DNA of 64,000 nt, from NCBI GenBank assembly GCA_964343605.1, contig CAYFKJ010000001.1:496001-560000 (forward strand), written 5' to 3'. Of the stretch, positions 37,262 through 46,719 are shown one piece after another. The position numbers and the translations under genes were made by a program. Under the pieces are notes generated by a model, which was not told the origin of the DNA, made no database searches, and was given only the letters and a program-made list of their open reading frames with translations. This DNA comes from CAYFKJ01 sp964343605 (lineage in GTDB: Bacteria > Pseudomonadota > Alphaproteobacteria > UBA2966). Numbering within the stretch: the first letter of the stretch is position 1; each line of letters begins with the position of its first letter.

Positions 37262-38410
37262 TCAATCTTTGTCCCATATATTTCTTTTGTGCCAGTTCCC
37301 TTCGTTGTCACGCACCCAAACCTTAGGGCTGCGGAATGAATCGGCAATTTCGTCAAACCATTCCTCGGACCGATCAACGTACTCGAGCCAGTGGTATAGA
37401 TCGGAAGACCGGACATGGTCGTACTTGCGGACCATGTCTATGCCTTCCTCGCGTGACATGTAGCCGCCCCGAATATCTTTTGAAGCGTGGTCGGTAGCCC
37501 TTCCGTAACCGAATTTCACGTACTTCAGGTAGTCGTGAATTCCGTTTTCGTAACGATCGTCCAAATTCGACATGGTTCTGTATGTACGCTCAAATGGAAT
37601 GTCCGCGGGCTCCCAGCCATACTTGTCCATGACCAGTTTTGTATGCGCATTAGGATCCCAGCGGTCGAAGCTGCCAATATAAAGACCCCGAACTCCAACC
37701 CGCTGGATGTCCTCGTCCGAGGGATACTTGAAGCATTCGAGTTCGTTCTCGGAAATCGGATCCTCTTCATCTCCGACGAAATCCCACCAATCGTAACCGC
37801 GCAAACCTTGATCCACGCGGTAGCGGTAGGTGAATTCGGGGAAATCGTGAAGCGACAGCATACCGCCAACTTCCGTCCAACCATGTTCGCCCCAGAACAT
37901 CAACGGAATGTTGTAGTTTACTGCGACCTGAATCGGCGCCGTAAAAATGCCGGAGTGATTTTGCCAGTTCATATCGCCGCATTTGCGGTAGCCAAGACGA
38001 TTCATACGGATCAATAAATCGGTGCCTGGCGAAATAATGATGTGATCGGTGTTGAAGACGTCCTTCATGCGCATGAGGTTGCGCCAACCGGCCTCCAAAT
38101 AGTTATTTCCGTTGTAAGTCACCAACAAAGGATTAAGGCCGAGTTTCTCCTTAACAAAATGGACCTGGAAGTAACTGTCTTTGCCGCCCGACACCGGAAC
38201 GATGCATTCATATCCGGATGACTTTCTGTGGGGCTCCACGATGGCGAGCAGCATCTCCATGCGTTCATCCCAATCGATCTCCGCTTTCTGATCGCCCACA
38301 CGGCAACCATTGCATTCACCGTTTTCGTCGAACGTCAGCGGTACCGCCGAACTCGAAGGATAGACGCAACGCGAACACCACGTTACCTCCGGTAATTCAA
38401 GATGGCTCAT
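37262..38410 (-). CDS. wbpG: N-acetyl sugar amidotransferase (WbpG/PseA type)
   Basis: 382-aa ATP-pyrophosphatase enzyme. A zinc-type pair CSRCVYP near residue 11 and CNGC near residue 34 precede the ATP loop PVSGGKDSYF around residue 70. With HisH- and HisF-like partners it converts an acetamido group of a sugar to acetamidino, using ammonia from glutamine; this is established for WbpG-type and PseA-type enzymes. The partner genes follow at once upstream (38473-39885), so the complex is complete. It supports an amidino-modified sugar or nonulosonic acid. Confidence 0.9.
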   Translation of the reverse strand: MSHLELPEVTWCSRCVYPSSSAVPLTFDENGECNGCRVGDQKAEIDWDERMEMLLAIVEPHRKSSGYECIVPVSGGKDSYFQVHFVKEKLGLNPLLVTYNGNNYLEAGWRNLMRMKDVFNTDHIIISPGTDLLIRMNRLGYRKCGDMNWQNHSGIFTAPIQVAVNYNIPLMFWGEHGWTEVGGMLSLHDFPEFTYRYRVDQGLRGYDWWDFVGDEEDPISENELECFKYPSDEDIQRVGVRGLYIGSFDRWDPNAHTKLVMDKYGWEPADIPFERTYRTMSNLDDRYENGIHDYLKYVKFGYGRATDHASKDIRGGYMSREEGIDMVRKYDHVRSSDLYHWLEYVDRSEEWFDEIADSFRSPKVWVRDNEGNWHKRNIWDKD

Positions 38411-38472
38411 CGGCGTGGCTCCTCAGTGGGGTATTCATCGGATTGGACAAAATAAGTCGGCAGCGACAGTGG

Positions 38473-39261
38473 TCAACGGATGTCTTCGAGGCTTCCGCGC
38501 AAAAGCAATTTGGCGTTGGGATAGGCATTTTCGGTGAAGTGAAAAATGTTTCCGGCCGCCACAGCACTAGCCCGTGTCTCACGAAAACACTTCAGGAAAT
38601 CGAATTGATTCCCCGCTCCGCCACAGGCAATGACCGGCGCCTTGATGTTGTCGGCAACGGCGTTGATCGTATCAAAATCATACCCCTTGGCGGCGCCGTC
38701 CCGGTCCATCGAGTTTAGCAGTATCTCGCCAACCCCAAGATCAATCGCCCGCTTGGCCCAGTCGACGGCGTCGACACCTGTATCGCTTGAACCATGATGC
38801 ACGAAAACGCGTGATCGGTTGTCAACCATACGGTAGTCGATACTCGCTACGACAGCCTGACTACCGAAGTTTTTTGCCGCTTCGGTAACGCATTCCGGCT
38901 GCTCGAGCAGGAGTGCATTCAAGGTTACTTTGTCCGCACCGTTCTGAATTCGCTGGCGGATATCGTCCAGGTTTCTAATGCGACCACCGAAAGTCAGCGG
39001 GATGTTGCATTCGACGGCGATCAACTGGATGAACTCAAGCAAAGATCCGACGGGTTTGTAGCGGTAGTCCGTGCGGTGGTGATCGAATGACATTTCCTTG
39101 TCGCCAATATCGATCACGATCAACTCATCGACATCCCACTGGACCATCCGCCGGACGTGATGCACCGGGTCGCCAATGTACTGATGGAGCTTGAAATCCT
39201 GACTCCTGACCATCCAGCCATCCTTCAAGAACAGGGTCGGTATTAGCCGCCGTTTGTACAT
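38473..39261 (-). CDS. hisF: HisF-like cyclase-fold subunit for sugar amidination (WbuZ type)
   Basis: 262-aa TIM-barrel protein of the HisF family. It begins MYKRRLIPTLFLKDGWMV, unlike histidine HisF which has an Asp in the first strand (PCLDV), and this change marks the glycosyl-amidation subfamily. VDELIVIDIGD and the ammonia gate region remain. It is presumed to channel ammonia from the HisH-like glutaminase to the amidotransferase. Spacing to hisH is 3 nt. A histidine role is unlikely as no other his gene is present. Confidence 0.88.
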   Translation of the reverse strand: MYKRRLIPTLFLKDGWMVRSQDFKLHQYIGDPVHHVRRMVQWDVDELIVIDIGDKEMSFDHHRTDYRYKPVGSLLEFIQLIAVECNIPLTFGGRIRNLDDIRQRIQNGADKVTLNALLLEQPECVTEAAKNFGSQAVVASIDYRMVDNRSRVFVHHGSSDTGVDAVDWAKRAIDLGVGEILLNSMDRDGAAKGYDFDTINAVADNIKAPVIACGGAGNQFDFLKCFRETRASAVAAGNIFHFTENAYPNAKLLLRGSLEDIR

Positions 39262-39264
39262 GAC

Positions 39265-39885
39265 CTAGGTCTTCAGGAATGCCGTTAGGAGCGCCGAACC
39301 GATGACGGAGCTCTTTTCCGGATGGAATTGGACCCCGGAAATATGCCCGTTGCGCACAGCCGACACAAAGTTGATCTGTTCGTATTCGGTCGTCGAAATG
39401 ACGTACTCGGAGGGGCAGTCGAGGGCATAGGAATGAACGAAATATGCGTCCTTGCCGGCAACATCCGACAACAAGGGGTCAACCGTTTCAGTAGCGTCGA
39501 CCGTGTTCCAGCCGACATGCGGGAGTCGAGCGTCCGATTCGGTCGGGCAGAGGCGGCGCACCCTACCTGGAATCCACCCCAATCCTCGATGTTCGCCAAA
39601 TTCCTCACATATGTCCCCCAGCATTTGCATGCCGACACAAATGCCGAGAAAAGGGACGCCGCGTCCCCGGACACACTCTTCCAGCGCCTTGTCGAGGCTA
39701 CGGCCGCGCAAGTTCGCCAACGCGGCACCGATCGCACCAACGCCGGGCAATACGATTCGATCGGCGCCGGCATTTAGGAGTTCCTCTCCGTCACGTGCTA
39801 CGTTGACTTCGGCGCCAACCCGCACGCAGGCGTCAACCACGGATTGGACGTTGCCGATGCCGTATTCGACGATGCTGATCTTCAT
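39265..39885 (-). CDS. hisH: HisH-like glutaminase subunit for sugar amidination (WbuY type)
   Basis: 206-aa class I glutamine amidotransferase. The nucleophile is in FLGICVGMQML (Cys near residue 81), and the His-Glu pair in VQFHPEKS near residue 185. The ATG at 39885 (MKISIVEYGIGN) is preferred over a GTG two codons earlier. It forms a pair with the adjacent HisF-like protein and supplies ammonia to WbpG. Confidence 0.88.
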   Translation of the reverse strand: MKISIVEYGIGNVQSVVDACVRVGAEVNVARDGEELLNAGADRIVLPGVGAIGAALANLRGRSLDKALEECVRGRGVPFLGICVGMQMLGDICEEFGEHRGLGWIPGRVRRLCPTESDARLPHVGWNTVDATETVDPLLSDVAGKDAYFVHSYALDCPSEYVISTTEYEQINFVSAVRNGHISGVQFHPEKSSVIGSALLTAFLKT

Positions 39886-39950
39886 GCGCACATGCTATGG
39901 AATTGATTGTCGATCGGAAGCTAGCCGGGTCATACACCAGCGCCACTCCC

Positions 39951-41391
39951 CTAGTTTCGCGAAACGGCCGGCGAACCGATCCTAACTTGAATCATTGGCG
40001 CCAGCGCCCGGCCAATCTCATCGGCGACAAACCGATACCCCCGATTGTTGAAGTGCCCCGCATAAAGTAGCTTTGGATCAGGGTGCTCATTCAGCGGACC
40101 GGTAAGGTCGAGAATATCAAAGCCACGGCTTCTGGCGGCACTAATCACCGGGGCGGCTATACTGTCAGGAACGCCGAGTAAGGTGCTCTGGCGCGGCGGG
40201 TGATAAACGAACAGCAGACGGGCATCGGCCGTTGAGACATCGTTCGCTATCTCATCCAACACCCTTTCAAGATTTGATTTCGATTCGGGACTTATTTGGT
40301 ACGTCTCTGCCTTCTGCTTGGTCAGGCGCAGGGAGACTCCATGACGCTCGATAAAATCCCGAAGTGCCGCAAGCTTCAATTTCCAAATCTGATTTTCGAT
40401 ACGCAAACCGGTGTGTCTGACAGCTGCGCCCGGCGTCTAGAAACCGGCATTGGATAAAATGCCGGTAGGCTACATTGACCAAACTCTGATTGTTGGCAGC
40501 CTGCCTTTCTGAAAGCCAATTCCGGTAGTCCGTTATCTGCGCGGTTCTTATTGCGTCGGTCGCTTCAAGTTTTGGTTGGCGGAAATCCCGCTCATTGAGG
40601 TAGCGGTTTAAGATCGGATTTCTAATTTCCCGGACAAGGTCACTTACATCGTTTCCTGCGTTGAAGAACCAGATAACTGCCCGTGGCCGCACGCGCGCGA
40701 CGAATTCCCGCACTGTCGCCAGAGCCGCCATCGGTCCGTATCCGCCTGCCCCCACGCTAATCACTTCGCCTACGTGGCGAACGAGACGGTCGCGCAACGT
40801 ATTGCCGTCGGAGACGCATGCGCCGTCCGTATACGAATCACCGATCAGCATGACCTTGGGCTTCGAATTCCATGCGTGAGGGGGATTTCGAAATCCATAT
40901 CGGTCGGATTCAAATATGCTCCATTCACCCGATTCGTTGCATTGGACGAGCGTGGTTTCCGGAAACGACCCTAAGGGCAGTACACGTGCGCCGTCCATCC
41001 ACAGCCCACCTTTTCCCTCGTACTGAGTGAAAACGATCTGGGGCAGCGCTGTAACACCCCGGTCGGCGAGGTCGGCAATTATCTCGGCTCGCGTACGCGT
41101 GTCCCATTCCGCGCTATCCCGCGTAATGCTGTATAATTCCTGTCGGTTTTCCAGGATGTAGGATTGAGAGACATAAGCGGCGATGTAGAGCGCCGTCCCG
41201 CTTATCATAAGGGCCCAACACCAATCCCGATACCGCCGAGCCAACCACACGAGCCCCACGGATACGGCAGCAGCGGCGCAACCAACAAACATCGTTTTTC
41301 CGGTTACGCCCGTACTCAAGACATATATGGCTGTCCCCGCTAAAAGCACCAAGATGGCGGTCAGCCAACCGAAAAATAGGATTCGAGTCAT
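39951..41391 (-). pseudogene. SGNH/GDSL hydrolase split by a frameshift
   Basis: The N-terminal part (from ATG 41391) has about three membrane segments in its first 100 residues and the SGNH block I motif LIGDSYTDG with the nucleophile Ser near residue 185. Its frame runs past 40437 into unrelated sequence and stops at 40267. The C-terminal part, in the next frame (about 40436 to 39951), holds the expected end of the fold, with the catalytic His in AGHFNNRGYRF. A single extra base (or loss of two) between about 40404 and 40450 would account for this. The repaired protein would be about 480 aa, possibly an O-acyl hydrolase or transferase. Real decay or a sequencing error are both possible. Confidence 0.75.
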
Positions 41392-41427
41392 TTCACGGCT
41401 CGACCGGTTTGCTCGCGGTGAAAGGAA

Positions 41428-42513
41428 TTAGGCTGCTCTCGTTGCAAGATATTTGAGTTGTCCTTCACCGTACTTCACTTGGGCGTAGGGCAAACCCGTC
41501 GAAATCTGTTCGATCTGGTCTGAGGCGACACCCCGCTTGAGTTGGACGAGTTGATTGAAACCGTGGCTTTCGAGCATGGCTTCCAACTCGACCGCGGATT
41601 TCCATTCATACGGCGCGTAAAGGAAGTCGCACATCCAATAGATGCGCCCGGAGTTGAAGCCCAGCAACGTCAGGAAATGTTGGGTCAAGCCGTGGGGAAC
41701 TTGTTCCATGGATAACCGCAACGTATCCATCAACAATTCCAGAAGTCCCATCCGGCCGTTGACATAAAGAAACAACCGACCGCCGGGCCTGATCACGCGA
41801 GCAAACTCCTCAACGCATTTCTCGTACCCCACGGTGTGATGAATGACGCCATTGGAAAATACCATGTCAACGGAACCATCGCCGAACGGGATGTCGAGCA
41901 ATGAGGCATTTTGATATTGCAGCCTGTCTCCGTACGGAACTTTCTCGGCCTGTTGTCGGGCAAAATTGAGCCCCTTCTCCCCGATATCCAGACCGATTAC
42001 CTTAGCGGCGCCGAACTTGGCAATCGCGGCCGAAAATTTCCCGCTGCCGCAACCCGCGTCGATGACAACTTTGTCCTTGAACAACGATACCGGATCGACG
42101 CCACTTTTTTCCAAGCGCTCTTTGGTGAACTCGTACGACTGATCGAAGTATATATCGTCGGTCAACCCGACCCATATGTCGCTGAAGAGCCCCGAAACCT
42201 GATCCTCAAAACGGGAAACCGTGGGATCTAGTGATTCCTGAGCCGGGAAATGATCGCCGCAGACCCCTGCGGTCTTCGCGCCTTCCAGAAAATCCGATGC
42301 GGCGTTTACCGCTTCGACGAAGGGCAGAACCGGATCACGATCCCTAGCGAATTCATCAAGGTGCCAGAGGAAAAGGTTCACGGACGAGTGCATGATGACA
42401 GGCCAGAAACTCCGATCCTCCAACGCGCGGGCGCTGTCGACATAGCGGCGGCATGCCTCGACGGCCTCTTCGGGCCAGTTGGGATCGGGTTTGACGGGTG
42501 ATGGCAATGGCAT
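41428..42513 (-). CDS. class I SAM-dependent methyltransferase
   Basis: 361-aa protein with a helical N-terminal part of about 110 residues and a methyltransferase domain with motif I VVIDAGCGSGKFSAA near residue 150, then VIGLDIG and MVFSNGVIHHT. It lies between the SGNH hydrolase and a carbamoyltransferase, which suggests a sugar O- or N-methylation. Acceptor unknown. It precedes the SGNH gene by 36 nt. Confidence 0.85.
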   Translation of the reverse strand: MPLPSPVKPDPNWPEEAVEACRRYVDSARALEDRSFWPVIMHSSVNLFLWHLDEFARDRDPVLPFVEAVNAASDFLEGAKTAGVCGDHFPAQESLDPTVSRFEDQVSGLFSDIWVGLTDDIYFDQSYEFTKERLEKSGVDPVSLFKDKVVIDAGCGSGKFSAAIAKFGAAKVIGLDIGEKGLNFARQQAEKVPYGDRLQYQNASLLDIPFGDGSVDMVFSNGVIHHTVGYEKCVEEFARVIRPGGRLFLYVNGRMGLLELLMDTLRLSMEQVPHGLTQHFLTLLGFNSGRIYWMCDFLYAPYEWKSAVELEAMLESHGFNQLVQLKRGVASDQIEQISTGLPYAQVKYGEGQLKYLATRAA

Positions 42514-42572
42514 TTTTGTCTACCTAGCTACAATTTGGTGAACGAAGATTTTGCGGTGTGGCTTTGCGCTGA

Positions 42573-44354
42573 TCAGTCCGCATCAGCAATCTTGCTGACC
42601 AACCATCCGGACATGTAAAGGTGGCGAAGGCCTGAGCGCAGGAACGTGCTGATCGCATCGGCGGGAGATTCGACAACCGGCTCTCCATGTAGATTGAACG
42701 ACGTATTGAGTATCGCCCCGACCCCCGTCAGCTTTTCGAATTCTCTAATAAGTTCGTGGTAGTCCGGGTTCTGGTCCCGGGTGACGATATTAGGCCGGGC
42801 GGTGCGGTCGTAAGGATGAAGCGCCGCCGGAATCTCTTTGTGAGCCTTCGGCGTCGATTCGAAGGCCATCGTCATGTAGCGCCCGTCGATACCTTTGGGA
42901 TTGACGATGTAGTCATCCGCTCTTTCAGCCAGCATGCTTGGTGCAAATGGCATCCAGAAATCTCGGATCTTTATTTGGCTGTTGATCTTGCGGATCACGT
43001 CTGGATCGCCGGCATCGGCAATTATCGAACGGGCTCCAAGCGCTCGCGCGCCGAATTCCATGCGCCCGTTGAGCCAGCCGACGATATTCCCTTCCGCCAA
43101 CAGCTTGGCTACGTCCGCCGGTCCGGCTTGGCGAACTTCAAAGGCGTCGTCCGACAACTTATCTTCGATTTCAGCAGCCACTGCCGCTGAATCGTAACTG
43201 GTGCCGAGATAGGCGTCCGAGAATATTCCCGCGGGCGTGGCATTCGGATGATCCAGCACATTCGCCATATATGCGGCGCCAATGGAAAGCGATTCGTCAT
43301 GTGCGCCGGGCGGAACGAAAATGTCCTCTATACCATCCATTTCCCAAACGCACTTGTTGGCCTTGATGTTCTGCGCCACGCCACCTGAGAAAATAATGTT
43401 GTTCAATCCGGTTTCCAGGACTGCATTGGCAACCCATTGGCTTACCAGTTCCTCGCAGCGCCGTTGTATGCCATAGGCGATCGAATCGAATCGTTGTCCC
43501 GCCAATCGGTCCTTGAAGTGAAAAAAGTTGTCTTTTGGCACGACATCGTAGGTGAAATCCAAACCGTCGACTTTGAGCGTTTCCGCGTATACGCGGTAGG
43601 CGGTCTCCCCGTACTTCGGATTTGCATATGGCGCCATGCCCATGACCTTGAACTCGTGCTCCGCCGGCTTCATGCCCAAAAGCAATGTGGCATACCTGTA
43701 CATACGGCCGATGTGGCACCGGTCGGTGTGAAGAATTTCCGTCAACGGTTCATCATGGCGCCCGGTCCATATAGATGCGTTGGCGCCATCCCCAAATCCA
43801 TCAGCCGTCAGGACGAGATACTCTCTCTCGGATTTTTCGCGGGCAAGCAGGCCATAGTACGCATGGCAGGCATGATGGTCGCGGAAGCTGACCTGTTCCG
43901 GAGAAACACCCAGGTCGTCGCAAACATACTTGCTTCTGGCAACCCGCATACCCTCCATATCGAAGTCGTTTTTGATAAGACTGCTGTCGTAGACGAAATT
44001 TTCCTCGAGGTATTTGTCCTCGAACACCTCGGAATACGACGGCTTCTTGCCTTCGTAAAAAATCGGATACCAGTAGTCTGTCTGCTCTCGCCAAAAATCA
44101 GCGATGGAGAAATCGGAGTCCCGACGAATCTTGAAGTAACCCGGCGGAAGATCCCTTGAGGCGATGGCCACATGATCGATATCGCCGTGCGATAGACCCG
44201 CCATATCCAGGCAAGCCGCAATCGCGTTGCGTGGATAACCATGTTCGTTCTTGCGGCGGGTGAATCTTTCTTCCGCCAGAGCCGCAACGGTTTTGCCGCC
44301 AACCATAAGTGCGGCACTCGATTGGTGGCCATCGTTGATGCCGAGTATATTCAT
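42573..44354 (-). CDS. O-carbamoyltransferase 2 (NodU/CmcH family)
   Basis: 593-aa enzyme. The ATG at 44354 gives MNILGINDGHQSSAALMV, the family N-terminus; it overlaps the dehydrogenase stop as ATGA. Metal-binding His residues are in RDHHACHAYYG near residue 130, and the C-terminal domain has EFGARALGARSIIAD. It is clearly diverged from the first homologue (34137-35948), for example in the segment following the metal site, so the two probably act on different hydroxyls. Confidence 0.9.
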   Translation of the reverse strand: MNILGINDGHQSSAALMVGGKTVAALAEERFTRRKNEHGYPRNAIAACLDMAGLSHGDIDHVAIASRDLPPGYFKIRRDSDFSIADFWREQTDYWYPIFYEGKKPSYSEVFEDKYLEENFVYDSSLIKNDFDMEGMRVARSKYVCDDLGVSPEQVSFRDHHACHAYYGLLAREKSEREYLVLTADGFGDGANASIWTGRHDEPLTEILHTDRCHIGRMYRYATLLLGMKPAEHEFKVMGMAPYANPKYGETAYRVYAETLKVDGLDFTYDVVPKDNFFHFKDRLAGQRFDSIAYGIQRRCEELVSQWVANAVLETGLNNIIFSGGVAQNIKANKCVWEMDGIEDIFVPPGAHDESLSIGAAYMANVLDHPNATPAGIFSDAYLGTSYDSAAVAAEIEDKLSDDAFEVRQAGPADVAKLLAEGNIVGWLNGRMEFGARALGARSIIADAGDPDVIRKINSQIKIRDFWMPFAPSMLAERADDYIVNPKGIDGRYMTMAFESTPKAHKEIPAALHPYDRTARPNIVTRDQNPDYHELIREFEKLTGVGAILNTSFNLHGEPVVESPADAISTFLRSGLRHLYMSGWLVSKIADAD

Positions 44355-45304
44355 TCGCCTAATGACCTCAGGTACTCTGCTACTTTGCGCGCCATGAAAA
44401 CCCGCGCACCGTAAATCGATTCGTGAGTCGCCCCGCCGATGTGAGGCGTGATTACCAGGTTGTCGTGCTTGGCCGCGTACTTTACGAGCGGATGACCGGC
44501 CACGTCGTTCAGCCACTCCCCGTCGATCAAGTCCAGTCCCGCACCGCCCAGCTCTCCGCTTTCGAGAGCATCAAGCAGGGCGGTTTCATCCACAATTGCA
44601 CCGCGGCTAGTGTTGATGAGTATCGCCGTCGGCTTCATGGCGGCGATGACATCCCGGCTAATCATCCCCCGCGTATCGTCTCGCAGATGCACGTGAATGG
44701 ACAGTACGTCCGCCTCCCGATGCAAAGTTTCGAAATCAACCATTTCAACATCGGGCGCCGAAACGTCCCTGACATCGTGGGCGATTACCCGCATGCCGAA
44801 TCCATTGGCGATTCGAGCGCTAATTGTCCCGAGGCGTCCCAAACCCAAAATTCCGAACGTTTTGCCGAGCAGTTGGAAGCCCGTGAATTCTTCCCGCCCC
44901 CATTTGCCTTCATGAATCGATGCTGCCGCGGGAATGGTCTTGCGGTTAACATTCAAGAGCAACGTGAATGCAAGTTCGGATGTCGCCGTAAAACCGCGGA
45001 TGAGATCCAGTTCGCGGGATATGTCGAAGCACTCGATGTTCGACGCCCTAATGGCTTGCAGGTCAAGGTGATCCGTGCCGGTACTGGGCGTTCCAATGAC
45101 CTTGAGTTTCTCAGCCGCCTCCACCATGGCGGCATCGATTGGGACCGTGAGGGACGGAAGGTAGGCATCGTACTTCCCGATTTTCGCCAACACGTTGGCA
45201 TAGTCGGCATCAATCGTGTCGACTTCCGCAATGCCCTCGAATACATCCAGCGCGTCGGGGCAATCATCCAGGGACATGGTATTGAGTACGCGAAACTTGT
45301 TCAT
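44351..45304 (-). CDS. D-isomer-specific 2-hydroxyacid dehydrogenase
   Basis: 317-aa NAD-dependent dehydrogenase related to phosphoglycerate dehydrogenase. The cofactor motif GILGLGRLGTIS is near residue 147, the catalytic Arg in NTSRGAIVDE near residue 233 and the catalytic His in TPHIGGATHES near residue 285. No serine-pathway genes are near. Its place between a carbamoyltransferase and a GT2-cytidylyltransferase fusion, with 4-bp overlaps on both sides, suggests it forms or uses a 2-hydroxy or 2-oxo acid for an unusual sugar acid. Confidence 0.87.
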   Translation of the reverse strand: MNKFRVLNTMSLDDCPDALDVFEGIAEVDTIDADYANVLAKIGKYDAYLPSLTVPIDAAMVEAAEKLKVIGTPSTGTDHLDLQAIRASNIECFDISRELDLIRGFTATSELAFTLLLNVNRKTIPAAASIHEGKWGREEFTGFQLLGKTFGILGLGRLGTISARIANGFGMRVIAHDVRDVSAPDVEMVDFETLHREADVLSIHVHLRDDTRGMISRDVIAAMKPTAILINTSRGAIVDETALLDALESGELGGAGLDLIDGEWLNDVAGHPLVKYAAKHDNLVITPHIGGATHESIYGARVFMARKVAEYLRSLGE

Positions 45305-46701
45305 TGTTCCTCGCCCGCCATCTCGGCAGACCTTTTCAAGAGGTCTTCAACCAACCACTGCGTAAACTTATCCTGCACGATGAAACTTCTTTCGTATGGC
45401 ATTGTGATGTGCCCCTGCGTTTCGCCATAAAGGCTATCGCCGGCCAGTACGTCGCGCCACGATGCCTTGACCGCGCCGTTGTCGACATACAACGCCTCGC
45501 GCTCCAAATAGAGCCGGTTCAAGGCTCCCTTGTTCAGAGGGGTCATGCCGTTTCGGCCGTGGCGAAAATGCAGATCCCTATCTTCATAAACGCTGATAAC
45601 GCTATCGACGTTCATAAGCAGCAACGTGTCGATTGCCTCGTCGATATCACCCCCTCGCTTCAAGGGCGCGTGAACGTTCAGAGTGACAAGAATATCGGGG
45701 TAAAAGCTTAAATCCCGCTCCATGAAGTCGACGGCGTCCTTCATGACTTGAACGAGTTTCGTGTGACTTTGGGAAAGATCCAAGGACCTCTCATACGTGT
45801 GCACCTTGGGAAATTCCGCACAGTGCTCCAGAACCTTTTCGTCGTCAGAGGCAACCAGAACCGCGTCAAGACCGTTGGCCGATAACGCCGCTTCCATCGT
45901 GTAATCGATTAGGGGCTTACCGGCTACGGGCTCTAAACAAATATTGGCGGGATCCGTCCCAACATTTCGGGCGGGAACCACCCCGACGACCCTGGGCTTG
46001 ACCTCTCCGTCAAATCTGGAGGCCGCGTGGCGCTTTATTCTTTGTCTGACGCTGAGGATTTTTTCCTTGTCCGTGGTTAGCGAACTGGCATGTTGGCGGT
46101 AGAAGAACAGCGGCGTTGAAACGTTGGCGACGTTGTACCTGTTGAGAATATTGAGCCAAACCTGGTGACCGTCTTGCGCAGGGTGATCACTGTTGTATCC
46201 ACCCACGGATTTTAGAACTCGTTTGCGGACCATTGTACAGGCGCCATGAGCGGGCAAGTCGTGCACCTTCGACTCCAGCCCAATCTTCTTCCGGTTCTCC
46301 ACCCCGAGATACCCGCCGTGCTCGTCGACGTAGACGTAATTCGGAAATACGAGGGCTACTTCGGGGTGTTGATCGAGGAATACCGACAGAGTCAGAAGGG
46401 CGGATTCATCGAAATAGTCGTCCGCATCCAGACGAATAAGGTACTTCCCTCTGGCCTCTTCGATCGCCAGGTTGGCGCAACGCGGTAGGCCGATGGGTTC
46501 CGGGTTGGTGATGAGGCGAACCGCTTCCGGCCTCTCTGCGATTTTGGCGGCTATCACTTCGGCTGAATTGTCCGTCGAGCCGTCATCGACAATCAGTAAC
46601 TCCCAGTCCTGGAAAATTTGATTGTAGACGCTGTCAATGGCTTGTGCGACGTAGCGGCCATAGTTGTGGCAGGTAATATATACGGTTACGCGTGGACGCA
46701 T
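45301..46701 (-). CDS. fusion of a GT2 glycosyltransferase and a NeuA-like cytidylyltransferase domain
   Basis: 466-aa protein. Residues 5-220 form a GT-A family 2 domain: VYITCHNYGRYVAQAID, LIVDDGSTDNS and the DxD in RLDADDYFD. Residues about 240-460 resemble acylneuraminate cytidylyltransferases: VVGVVPARNV, then GKPLIDYTMEAAL and VASDDEKVLEHC. The usual phosphate-binding GSK(R) and KN of NeuA are replaced by VGTDPAN, so catalysis by the second domain is uncertain. A protein that both activates and transfers a sugar acid would be unusual. It follows SpsF 2 by 18 nt. Confidence 0.8.
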   Translation of the reverse strand: MRPRVTVYITCHNYGRYVAQAIDSVYNQIFQDWELLIVDDGSTDNSAEVIAAKIAERPEAVRLITNPEPIGLPRCANLAIEEARGKYLIRLDADDYFDESALLTLSVFLDQHPEVALVFPNYVYVDEHGGYLGVENRKKIGLESKVHDLPAHGACTMVRKRVLKSVGGYNSDHPAQDGHQVWLNILNRYNVANVSTPLFFYRQHASSLTTDKEKILSVRQRIKRHAASRFDGEVKPRVVGVVPARNVGTDPANICLEPVAGKPLIDYTMEAALSANGLDAVLVASDDEKVLEHCAEFPKVHTYERSLDLSQSHTKLVQVMKDAVDFMERDLSFYPDILVTLNVHAPLKRGGDIDEAIDTLLLMNVDSVISVYEDRDLHFRHGRNGMTPLNKGALNRLYLEREALYVDNGAVKASWRDVLAGDSLYGETQGHITMPYERSFIVQDKFTQWLVEDLLKRSAEMAGEEQ

Positions 46702-46719
46702 ATTTTCAATCCCGTGCCT

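Noticed and set aside
38473..39885. Histidine biosynthesis hisF and hisH
   Set aside because: No other his genes, and the first strand of the HisF-like protein differs from the histidine enzyme; wbpG next door fixes the amidination role.
43437..44159. 240-residue plus-strand frame opposite carbamoyltransferase 2
   Set aside because: Antisense to a well-supported gene, no recognisable motif.
44423..45430. 335-residue open frame on the plus strand opposite the D-2-hydroxyacid dehydrogenase
   Set aside because: It mirrors a clear dehydrogenase with full motifs and shows no family pattern itself; GC-rich codon use produces such antisense frames.
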